Of a stretch of DNA of 64,000 nt, positions 20,101 to 32,100 are shown one piece after another; position 1 is the first letter of the stretch; each line of letters opens with the position of its first letter. A program made the translations under genes and the position numbers. Under the pieces are notes generated by a model. It saw nothing but the letters and a program-made list of their open reading frames with translations, did not search any database and had not been told where the DNA came from. Origin of the DNA: Lepas anatifera (Eukaryota; Arthropoda; Thecostraca; Lepadidae); assembly GCA_034440635.1 (NCBI GenBank), contig JAOTON010002073.1:372001-436000 (forward strand), given 5' to 3'.

Positions 20101-23100
20101 GAATATGGCTTCGGTATATAACAGCTTAATAAGTCATAATTCAGGCACATTAAGAGTGAAGGGGCGTTGGCTCTAGGTATGGTCAACGCTGGTGACTGGT
20201 GAGAGCTCTTAAATTTGCACGAGTGTGGATGGATGCTACTCGTCCATAATTTATGTTTGCTTCAACTTTGTCTGTCAACTCCAGCTGACAAGAAAACTGC
20301 CGTCTTTGAAAGACAAAATGGAGTATTTTCGTTTGTCCCTTGGTATGTAGGACTTGCAGCGAGTCCGTAGAAATACTGGCTACATTTATGAAAGCTTCCA
20401 AGCCGGCGGATTTTCAACCATGTAGTAAGTCAATAATAGTCTACACGTGCGCGCTTTCTTCCCACTTCGGGGTCCTTTGCGTTAACAGGAGTGGAAAACA
20501 CGTTTTCACTTGAAATATACTTTTAATATTCCATCGAAAAACGCAAAGAAGCGGGGTGTGGGGGGGGGCTGGAAAACAAATTTTGAGCAGTTTGGCCGTT
20601 TCTGAAAACGTTACCGATGATGCACTTCATCAACTCATTTACATGGATCTCCGCAGTTAGTGCAGAAACATGTGAAAAATATTGGTCGAGTCTCGAAAGA
20701 TTAAGGGCGACTTCCCCTGATTAGTGAGGCTGGGTGGGTCACGTCCCCTCCCCCTACCGCTTTCGACTCCCATGTCGCTGACTCATAACTCCCAGTCATA
20801 AATCAACCATCTGCACTTTTCATTGCCAATGCACACATTGACACCAAGCCGACTCAGTACCACCCACTTAAAGCTGTAAAAGAATTCCAAGACCGTGTGC
20901 ACCCAGCGTAAACCCAAATCTAGTCAACATGTCGCCTGCAGTGGACCAAATCCCCATAAAATCCCACACATACCGATGGCTTGGCACGTGATGTAAGTTC
21001 AACAGCGATAAGCGCCGGGTTATCGTTGTTGAGAAGTCATGCCGGAACAAAGCGCCCCGACCGACTAACTGTTTACACTTGTTACTTACAAATAGCCTCA
21101 TGTTTAACTACTGGATGTTGAAATATCGATCGCTTCTTAGATAATGACAGTGAGTATTGGACTGGATCAGGCAGATCAAGGCACTCTGACAGGCTCCTCA
21201 CCTATCTGTATCAAACTGGCATCTTCATTTACAACATAGGTGGGGGCCGCAACAAAAGTTTTGAAATCGGTAGCACTACTTCCACCACCTTCGCTGGTTG
21301 AAATCACCACCGCTAGCTGCTTTTCCTTTTCATAACCATGAAATCGCTACCCGCTACCCCACTGCTTCACTATCGCTACCTTTTATTATAAAATGTCATT
21401 TCAGTGTCTTCCAAAAATCTTTTCCATTGCTGAAAAAACAAATTTTAAGGAAAACTATTACTTCTTTGTACATTACGCAGGGGTGGATCCAGTGGGGAGG
21501 AAGGGGGAATCAAGCCGTAACCCCCCCAAAAAAAAAAAACTTAAGGAAGTGGCTTAAACTATCGCTTGCCCTTCCCCTAGGGCAAATAAATGTTCAATAG
21601 TTAATCGTCAGGAAACACATTTTTAAGGGTCTATGATAGTTGGAGGGTACCTCTGATCGTGGAAGAAATTTATTCTGAAACGGAAGAAAATCATAAAATT
21701 TTGCCAGCTTTTTTAGTGATTTTAGGAGTTATTGATGCAAAAATTTGGGTTCGCTACATTACTTCAATCCGAGCAGCTGGAGCCTCCCCGTGCAATGTTT
21801 TTTTTTGTCCGAGGTTCACATGGGTTTGGCACCCCCAAATCAACTGGCTGGATCCAACTCTGATATTAGGCAGATAGTTGTATTCCAATGACTGTGCTGC
21901 CACTGTATTTGCTCCGCATGGGTACCACATGCCCTCCATGTTAACCACAGGTACCATTTCGACTCGGAGCAGCTGCAGCAGTCGCAGAAGCTGCTGCAGG
22001 TGCGGCACCAGCGTCTGGTGACGTCACTGCTGGCTGGGCAGCTGGGCAGCAGCCTGCAGCAGCTGGCGCTGAGTCTGCAGGCCGTGCAGGACTTCTGCAG
22101 TCACACCAGCTGGTTGGACCTGGACAGGCCTTACGGAGACATCAACTACGCACTCGGTAAACTCTCGCGAGCTCCCGACGGGGTTTGGCGAAGTCTCGAC
22201 TGTGATCATCACGCAGCGGTAGAGAGAAGAGCGGATAAGCTGGATTAAGTTAGCTGACATCATAGTACTGTCTCTTGGTGAGCTTCAATCGGAAACCTAT
22301 AAAGAAGGCGTTTGGTTTTCGCGTGAGCCTTCTGCTAGCCTGCTGCAGTCAATGGTTATTTGCCCAGACAATTAGGATTGGACACAAGTTAGTGGCACCT
22401 ATTCTACTGATGCCAAACGGACTGGCCAGCTGATCTGACCCATAGCTGAGCTTCTGTAATGCTAGTCCGACAATTTTTGCCCGTAAACTGCGATATCATT
22501 ATTCCTTCAATATGAAGCGAATGATTCATGCCAGATAATTCACCAAGCTCCTCCCGTGCGCTCAACAGGAATCCCAGGTCAGGAACTGGGTGCCGTTGCT
22601 GGAGAGAATGACGTCGTCTGCAGGGACTGCAGCTCCGCCGACGGCACCTGCACCGACAACGTCATCCGCAACGGCAGACTGACGTCAGGCTACATCAGTG
22701 GACAGTATATCAACGGCGCAGTCGTCTCCAAGCCGCTCAACAGAGGTCAGACATGAGTGAGAAACGGAGGGAAAAGTAGAAAATGATGGTTAAAGGACGG
22801 ACTTGATAAAGTGACCAAGTCAAACTCACGTTTCAATGAGGGAGAATTGCTCTAACCGAGAACATTGACATCCAAACCGACTGATGATGATATCCGTTTT
22901 AGAGAACGCCTTCCGAATTGAATTTGCAGATGTTCAATGCAAAAGCTTGAAAACAGACTTGTAAATCAACAACCGTTAGAACCCCACACTGACCCATTTC
23001 TGTCGCCTCCAGGCAAGTGCAGTCACGGTGGCTTGACTGACCTGAGCCGCTCTGAGCCGGCGGTGGGCGGAATCAACAAAGACGCCTTCGACGCCTGTTT

Positions 23101-26100
23101 CTCCCCCCACCACGACATGCACGAGCGGGCGGCACAGTGTGCCATCGAGGTACGGGGTCGTCAGACGGACGGATGCCTTGTGTTAGTTTAAACCTTAGGC
23201 GTCAAAGCCGGGTGATGATTTGTTCTATGTGTATAGTTTTAATAGAGCAAGTTAAGACAGTTTCAAAAATTTCCAGAAAAAATATTAAAAACAGAAAATG
23301 TATAATACGTTCTACGTATTGATTTCTGTCATCAATGCTTTCGTGCAGCGCTGGAAAGCCAATACACTACTGGTATTGCTACAAACATTGTAAATTATCG
23401 TCTGGATCGCTAGAAGTGACCGATGATAAGCCTCAGACATAAAAATTGTCAAATCGATTTCACTAGACCCTTGTTCTGTACCTGCCCTATGTTATTTCTG
23501 CAGCAGGAACGGTACAAATGCCCCGCCACCCTTGTGCAATTCTACCACGTATGTGTATACATCTTATCCGTGCTGTAGCAGTGGGAGACAGCCAGTCACT
23601 ACGCTTCCCCCATTTTCTCAGAATTCCGCCACGTACCTGTCCTCGGTGCTGGCGGCGGTGGGAAAGAGTCAGCCACTATTCTTCCCCCATTTCTTCAGAA
23701 TTCTGCCACGTACCTGTCCTCCGTGCTGGCGGCAGTGGGAAAGAGTCAGCCACTATTCTTCCCCCATTCCTGCAGAATTCTGCCACGTACCTGTCCTCCG
23801 TGCTGGCGGCGGTGGGACAGGGTCAGCCACTATTATTCCCCCATTCCTGCAGAATTCCGCCACGTACCTGTCCTCCGTGCTGGCGGCGGTGGGACAGAGT
23901 CAGCCACTATTCTTCCCCCATTCCTGCAGAATTCCGCCACGTACCTGTCCTCGGTGCTGGCGGCGGTGGGGGAGGAGCGCGCCGACTGGTTCCTGCGCTC
24001 CGGGCCGCGGCAGTGTCTGGTGCTGGTTTTGGACGTTTCCGAGGGCATGGAGCCGGAGCTGGAGGCGGTGAAGCAGCAGGCAGCGCAGCTGGCACAGCTG
24101 CCGGAGAACCTGACGCCTGCGTGCTACATACTGGTCACCTTCCGCGCTCAAGGTGAGATTCACCACCACACATTCACCAGGATTGGTGTTCGGGGGAGGG
24201 GCACGTGGTTGGAGGAGTGCGCCATTCGGACCAGAGGGCGCCACTTTTGGGCGGAAAATCCTATCAGGCGGACGCCAAATCCTACCGTGGGGACGCCGAT
24301 GCTTGCATAATGGGAGGGGGGAAGGTGGGACGTGACATTTCAGGGGGCGCCACTGCCCTTTCAGGAGGCGCCGTGACCGTTTCAGGGGGACACCGAGAGT
24401 CGATGAGGAGAGGGGACAAGTGGCCCCTCTTGCCCTCCTGGATCCGCCTATGATTTACCATGATGTAGAACCGGATAGTGTGGCTCACGTAGCATTGTAA
24501 TGTACCAAGGCAAAGCCGAGCCCACGTTCTTAAAAGATCCAGCAATAATATAACTATAAGTAAATCCCAGAAGAGCTCGATGTGCTTAGCTTCAAGGTTG
24601 GCACATCGCACGTTGCTGATTAGGTGTTTTCCATGGGTCTGCGATGCATTATATTCATTCAAATATAGTGCGAACTCGAATGCACCATGATGGGTTTTTC
24701 CAGAGACATACGTAAGTCCATACACACATACATAAATACATACATTCATATATACATACACAGACATACATACACACACACGCATACATACATACATACA
24801 TACATAAATACAAACATACATACATACATACATACATAGATTCATACCTCCCTCAACGGGCCACTTCTAAAGCGTCGGGCCCTAACACCGCCTCTCCCGG
24901 CAGGCGTGACCCCGGCGCTGGTGACCTCTGACCTAGACGCCCTGCGGCGTCAGCTGGACCGCCTGCTGCCGACAGCGCCCGGTCTGCGGCCGGGCGTGGG
25001 GGCGCTGCTGGCGGCGGCGGCCGCCGCCCCCGATGGCAGCGACATCTATCTAGTGACGGACCGCGCGCCGACCGACACTGAACATCATCTGCAACTGCTC
25101 AGGCGGCTGGCTGACAGCGGAACCAGGGTGGGTGGCGCTCCACGAGCTCCGGACACTGCGTCTCTTTGGAGTATGGATCACTAACCCTCCTACCGTTCTC
25201 TTTTGCTTTTCTTTTGATGTTCAGTGTAAAAACTATTTTTCAGTGCAACAATAATCAGATATAAAAAAACTGTGGACCTTTCCCGCCCAGTCTGGAGTAG
25301 AAATTAAATGAAGCCTCAACCCAAAAAGAGGAAATGAACAAAAATGAAAAAAATCACAGCCATTGATATAACACCGGGCCATACCAATATCCAAGTGTCG
25401 TGTACCGTACAAAATATGTGATATTCAAAACTGTAAAAACCGAGCTCAAAACAAACCATCATATCTGCCTGCTCAGGTGAACCTGATTCTATCTGGTGGC
25501 TCCTTCTTTCGGAGCGGCCTAATCCCGGCTTCAGCAGCCGGAAGACCCAGAGACTTCGGACCCAACGTTCTGGAGAGACCGACTGACGTTGAGTCCGTGC
25601 GGCCGCTACCTCTTCAGTCGGGCACCACCGGCGGGGAATCGAACCCACGCTCGGCCGATCAGCGGGTGGTGTTTTCGGACGCGCTGAGCCCGCTGCAGGT
25701 GTACTCGAACGTCAGCCGCGCCTCAGGTGGCCTTGTGGTGGAGGTTGGCAAAGCTGCAGCGGCTCAGGCGCTTCAGCTGCTGCAGCTGGCTGCCAACAAC
25801 TCCAAGGTGATGATGGAGGCGAGGGTTGGCCGAGGGAGATGGGTCGATGGGAGTGTTTTGTTGTTATGTTGTGGTCGTGGAATAAGGATGTCACAAGTGC
25901 AAGATTTGCTCATTTTCTGTAAAAAAACCATATCCGGTTTTTATTAAGTAGTTCTAAAAACACTGAAACTGGGTTGACCAAAATAATGGTTGTAATTCTT
26001 TTAAATGACAATAATAACATATTCTAAACCCATCTTAAACTGTATGGCTCAAGGCACCTGCAGGCTATTTTGAGGCTATTTCTGCCCTCAAAAGATAATA

Positions 26101-29100
26101 AATCTCCAACCAATGAATACGTGTCATGTGTGTGCTAATACTTACTTTTCACTGACCAGACATCACCCACTAAGGCCTATTTCCACTGACAAGAAAGCGC
26201 CTGTGTTGCAGGCGACCCTGCTGCAAGCTTATGACGTTGGCGTCCCCGGCTTCTCCATCATGTTCGGAGTCGACCAGACCGTCTCCCAGTTGGAGGTCAC
26301 CCTGACAGGCCAGGTCGAGACGGCACTGCTCACCTCCCCCGCGGGGTCCGCATCGACCTCAGGTCTGGAGCGCGCTGACTGGGAACCCTGTGTAGCTTAT
26401 AGATGGAATGTCTGTCAAAGAACGATATGAGCTGTCAGAGCATGTTGTTGAATTAATCCATGTCTAGCAAAATGCAAAACGGCATTGAAGCTCAGCTTAA
26501 CAGGCCTCATGTCAAGAAAGCCAAAACCAGTCTTAAATCTGACATTCGCGCTGTTTCTGCCAGGTCACCTAGCGCCCGGCCGGACGCCCTCGGCAGTGAG
26601 GCCGGGCGTCTTCACGTGGTGCTGAACTCAGAGCAGCTGAGGGTGGTGTGGTTGGACGAGCCGGCTCGCGGTGACTGGAGGCTCGAGCTGACCAGCCGCG
26701 ACTCCTACTACCTGGCTCACGTGACCGTCCGGTAAGCGGTGGAGGTTGTCTGGTGGGTTAGTTAGAGGCTAGAGAGATACTGGGATGGATCTGGGCTGAG
26801 TCATGATGGTCATTGAAGCATGCAGTGTATATATGAAGTCGCTAATTAATAATGTTATTAGTGAGTTGTGCTATCGTGATGATACTATTATGTTAATGAA
26901 ATCACTAGCGGTACAACATATACTCTTTAAATGTAAAAAAACAGTGGCGAATAAAACCAGAAAACCATTAAATTTGTCATGGCGTGGTTACGTTCACTAG
27001 CGTTCTCATCTACCTCAGCGCCGCGACACATCTGAACATCCGGGCTTTTGTGGAGGCCCGATCTCACTAATGCACCCCCCCTCCCCCTCCCCTCTCCTAC
27101 TTCAGCGCCGTGTCATACCTGGACATCAGGGCGTCGGTGGTGACCTTGGCTGACCGCGGGGTCACCCACCCTGGCATGCAGGTGTCTCGGGGCCGACTCG
27201 TCACAGGCGGAGGTAAGTGTTCCAACTCTTCCATTTATTCTAGTGACTCTGCAGATTTACGCCGTGGGTATGGAGGCTTGGCATCACGGAGTGTTACTTA
27301 GATTTAGTTCTAGCTCGTGTGTGGCGTTGTTGGAAAATCACAGACCCATACTGGTTCCCAGTGGGAGGGAGGGAGGGAGGGGGCTAGGGGGCTGGAGTCT
27401 CCCCCACCATTGCTCCGGATCAGCCTCCGCCTTTGTATTAACTATAGACACTCAGACATTGGAAGGGGGGCTTTGAGCCCCCTAGCCCTCTTGTGTCCGC
27501 CACCGGTTGTTTCATCCCAAAAAGGTGAGCTGCTGACAATGGTGAAGACTGACACCATGAAAAATAGAAAACCCAAATATTTACTGACGCTTATATGTAT
27601 ATTTTTCGAAAGGGATGGCAAATTATCGCCGGCCACTTCAACATATTACTTTGTTACAGCGCGCTTTTTCGAATATGCAGCACTCGGGCTAGAGCAAGCG
27701 TTTCATTTTAGGGGGTTAAGGTTACGCCAAATTCTGAGGTCATATGGCGTCAGAGGGGTAAGAGAAGTGAGCTGGGCTTCAGCTCTAGGGCATAGCGTCA
27801 AATCCGGCATCTGGGCGGATTCGAACCCACGACACCCTGGGACGAGCATTTTCCCACATCTGACCGAGACCTGAAATGTTACACGATTCGGCAGAGGGTA
27901 CGTCGGAGAGAAACGCTCTGCCTCATCTTCTTCTGCAAATCATCAGCACCGACGACCAGCCGTTCCGTGACGTCACCGACGTGTTTGTGACGTCACTCTC
28001 CGGTGACGTCATTGCTCAGATTCCATACAATCTGGGAGCCCAGTGGTCTCTCTACTTACCGCTGAATCCCATCTGGCTAAGCCAGCCAGCCAACATACGT
28101 GTGAGTGAGATATACGACAGAAAATGAAGGCATTGAGAAACTCACAATCTGAGGGGCTGCTAACTGGAGGGGCAGTTTAATTTTTAGGGTGCAGGTTTTA
28201 AGAAAGAAATAAGCGTGGCCACCAGCAAGAAGCGTGGGGGCTTGTCAAGCTTCAAATCTTTTCTGTCAAGAAAATTCACTAAATCCCCCTGTTTGAAATA
28301 AAACACTCGTCGGATTTATACCCGTGTTGCTCACCGCACTTGCAAGGTGCATTGTCCTATATTTCCCAATTTCGTTAAAATTTTTATTTTTTACTAGAAG
28401 TAAAGGGGCCAGGCTCCTCCATCTTTATTATAGGAGAGGGGGGGCAGGTCAGCCCCTCCTCCCTATTCCGACTTGTATCTGTGCAGTTCAGTTTTGCTCG
28501 CGCTAGCATTCCTAGGTTGTCGATTCTTTCTCCAACTACGAGTTGCATTTACCTCACCTGTTGCCTCTCAATGACCTGACAATACTTGATTGCCTGCAGG
28601 GACGGCGGATTCCAGGGTGCAAGTGGTGCAGTTGCACCACTCGATTTTTTCAAGTGGTGCAAAAGTATCTTTTTGCACCACTTGTTTTGGCTTTGTCCAG
28701 GAGGCGCCCCCCCCAGGCCTCAGCCGGCGCCCAAGGCCGGTCAGAGAAAATCAAGCCTAATTACCGCCTACCTGAAGAGGTAGGATCCTCTGTGAAAAAG
28801 ACATTTTCATACATGAATGACGCACCTTGACATCAAAACTGCGCCCTGGAAAGCAAAAGGCGCCCCCCTTGAGTAGAGGCGCCTCTCTGGATAGCATAGG
28901 CGCCCTTGAAAAGCGTAGGCGCCTCCTGGACAGCTGAGGCGCCTCCGAAGAAGAGAAACGGCGCCCCTAGATATCACATGCGCCCCCTGGTTAGCACAGG
29001 CACCCCTTGACAGCAAAAGGCGCCCCCCCGCAGAGAAAAGGCGCCCCCTGGACAAAATAGGCGCCCTTTGATAAGAAAGGCGCCCCCTGGAGAGATAAGA

Positions 29101-32100
29101 GAGAAACCCCCCCCCTCCCGAGAACAACGGCGGCAGGGACGGCGGATTCCGCAGGACAGGGTGTGCAGTTGCACACCTTGAAAAAATGATGGTGTACAAT
29201 AGTATATTTTTGCACACCTGATTTTGACCTCGTACGTGGAGGCCCTCACGGATTTGGGTGGCACCCCCGGATTTTGCCGGCGCCCCCGGCCGGTCAAGAG
29301 AAAATCAATAATAATAATTATTGGGGCTTATCGACGCACCAACTGCCAGGGTCATATGGCGTCGCCAACTCTTTCCCTGTTGGAAGGGTTTCTCGGGAGC
29401 CAGCTTGCTCCTTGTTCAGGGAAGCCGCCGGGCCTTGAACCCGGGTCGGCTGCGTGGAAGCCAGCTACGCTGACCACTCCACTACCGCGCCCCCGTCAAG
29501 AGAAAATCAGACACATCGCCTGTCTGAAGGGGTAGTACCCTCTGTGTAAAATAAAATACACTTTCAAATATGAATGGCGCCCCCTGACATCAAAGCTGCA
29601 CCCTGTACAGCAAAAAGTGCCCACACCCTTGAGTAAAAGCGCCCCTCTGGATAGCAAAGGCGACCTCTAGACAGCAGAGGCGCCCCTGGACAGAAAAAGG
29701 CACCCCCAATTGAGGAGTAACGACGCCCCTGAATAGCACGGATCACATAATGTCATCCGTGTGAATAGCATAGGCGCCCTCTGGTTAGCACAGGCACTCC
29801 CGTACACTAAGAGGCGCCCCCTCCCCCATAGAGCAAAGGCACCCCTCTGGATATCATAAGCTCCCTTTAATAGAAATCGCGCTCCCTGGACAGCAGGGGC
29901 GCCCTCTGGATAGGATAGGCGCCCCCAAAACAGCAAATACGCCCTTTGATACCAAAAGTGCCCCATGGACAGAACACACCCTCTGGATAGCATAGGCACC
30001 CCTGGACGGCAGAGACGCCCCTAAAGAAGAGCAACAGCACCCCGGGATAGCATATGCGCCCCTGGTTAGCACAGGCACCCCTGGACAGCAAAAGGCGGCC
30101 CCCGCTGAGTAAAGGATCCGGGTCTCTGGATAGCATAGGTGCCCCTGGATAGCGCAGGCGCCTCCTGGACAGCAGAGACGCCTCCGAAGAAGATCAACGG
30201 CGCCCCTTGATATCATATGCACCCCCTGGTTAGCACAGGCATCCCTGGATAGCAAAAGGCGCCCCCCCCGAGAGCAAAGGCGCCCCCTCTGGAAAGAATA
30301 AGCACCCATGGATAGGAAAGGCGCCCCCTGGAAAGGACAGCAGAACATTTTTTAAGGAAAACTCAGTGGAGGGGGGCGGTGGAGATTTTCTTGTGCTGGC
30401 CATTATAATGTCTTCGGAGGATCAAACCCCCATTTGGAGGGGGCGTTAATAAAATTTAGACGTGCTAGTGTTAAAAAAATGTCTCCTAATTTTTGTTATT
30501 CCATATTCTAAAGATTAAAGATGCTGCCCAGGACTGCAGGTTTTTTTCAACGGAAAAAGGCCAAACCGGGTTTGCGAAAAGGCCAAAAGGTTCAAATTGT
30601 ATTTGCACTAAAAAATATTGTTTTTTAATTTTCGTCCAAGTTCTTCTCAGTACGGCTGTTGGAGTCTGAGCCTCATTAAAGTCCTCAAGGGACTTGTCAT
30701 GGAGACCCCGACCCCACCACCCGAACGAGTAACGCCCACAATGAAGGGTTGATTTAGAAGCCAAAGTTTAACCTCCCACAAAGCACACTGATGGCCGCCT
30801 CGCTCAGGTCACCCTCTCATCAGTCAGTTGCCAGCCGACCTACGTCGGGCAAACGATTGAGCGCCGGAGCGTCTCAGGGGAACCGATCTCAAGCCTGGAC
30901 ATGCACTGCCACTGCATGCTTCTCAGCAGCGGGCCGGAGCCCGACGCTCTACCAACCGAGCAACCGGGGCGGCCAAATGGCCAAATAAATACCACAAAAG
31001 CCATATTTGAGGCTAAAACGAACCCTACCAGGTGTCATAAACCCACAGAAAAAGGACAGAGCACTCTTGTATCACTGCAGTGAACAGTGCACTGTATAAA
31101 ACTAAATGTTGATAATTTGATATTGACTTGACGATATATTTTTAGCACACTGCCCATCTCATAAGAAGGCAGGAGTCCCCTTCCAATCCCGTGTGGCGAC
31201 CCAATTATTTTATCCACATAACTAAACAATTTGTTAGCATCATCAATTATCTTGGTCGCACCACTCCCCGCTAACATTTGATATCTTCCTGCTTTTTCTG
31301 TGAATTGTTTGCTCTTGAACAGTGACGGATCCATAGGCAGATCCAGGATTGCCAATCGGAGGGGAGCACCTTCCCGGGGGGCGCCATCCGGAGCAGGGGG
31401 CGCCACTTTTGACCGGAAAAACCTACCAGGTGGGCGTAAAATCCTATCGGTGAGCACCGATTTTCGCATCCTGGGGGAGAGTGGGAAGCGCCACTTCAGG
31501 CGAGTGCCATCGACCTTTCAGGGGGCGCCGTGACCATTTCAGGGGGCGCCGAGGATCGATCGGGGGCTGCATCTGCCCCTCCCCTTTGCCCCCTAGATCC
31601 GCGTATGGGCGGATCTAGAATTTTAGTAAGGTGGGGTGGGGGGAAACGCGGAGCCTTAAAGTGGGCACTTTACCATCAACTTTTCACCCAAAGGGCGCCT
31701 ATGGTATTCGGTTTTCGGTTGCCGTCATTTTGGTGGGTCTTATTTTTAACAACGTCCTATCCCACCCTCTCCCAGCCATAACAGTTTGTACCAGCCAAGC
31801 AAGATGCCTATTTGGCGTGATATTTGAAACAATGAATTGCTAAACAGTTCAGTCCACACTTTTTTCGGCACCTCTTGAAAAATTTGTAACTGCCACTAGG
31901 CCATGTACAAATTCAAGACACTTGGGAAGATGCAACAGCTGAACATAAAGGTATATACCTGAGGATTTTTCTATTAGTGAAGAGGGGTTAAGTTTATTTT
32001 AATATCAAATATGATAAGCATCATTTTGCCTTTCCACGTGGCCAAGATTCGTAAGATAATGGTGAGAGGACATTGAAAATAATCGCAGCGAGTGTGAACC

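Larger units (their letters stand above)
28830..30345. repeat. GGCGCC-centred short tandem array
   Basis: Units of about 27-30 bp such as GGCGCCCCTGGATAGCAAA repeat from 28,830 to 29,100 and from 29,570 to 30,340, with a SINE and a second terminus in between. A short block recurs at 37,408-37,460 near the island's right end. Minus-strand ORFs here are products of the array. Confidence 0.85.

Noticed and set aside
23518..24071. Two long overlapping ORFs in the other frames of the 77-bp repeat
   Set aside because: They are out of frame with the VWA domain that follows; openness in all frames is a property of the repeat.
24282..24845. 187-codon minus-strand ORF rich in Met-Tyr-Val-Cys
   Set aside because: Half of it is the (CATA)n microsatellite and the rest is the MITE in intron 5.
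26363..26400. Exon 8 extending to the donor CTCAG|GTCTGG
   Set aside because: That junction would put exon 9 out of frame with its beta-sandwich peptide; the weaker donor at 26,345 keeps phase.
28830..30345. Regular short repeats resembling a CRISPR array
   Set aside because: Units drift in length and sequence, there are no unique spacers of constant size or cas genes, and the context is eukaryotic with introns and SINEs.
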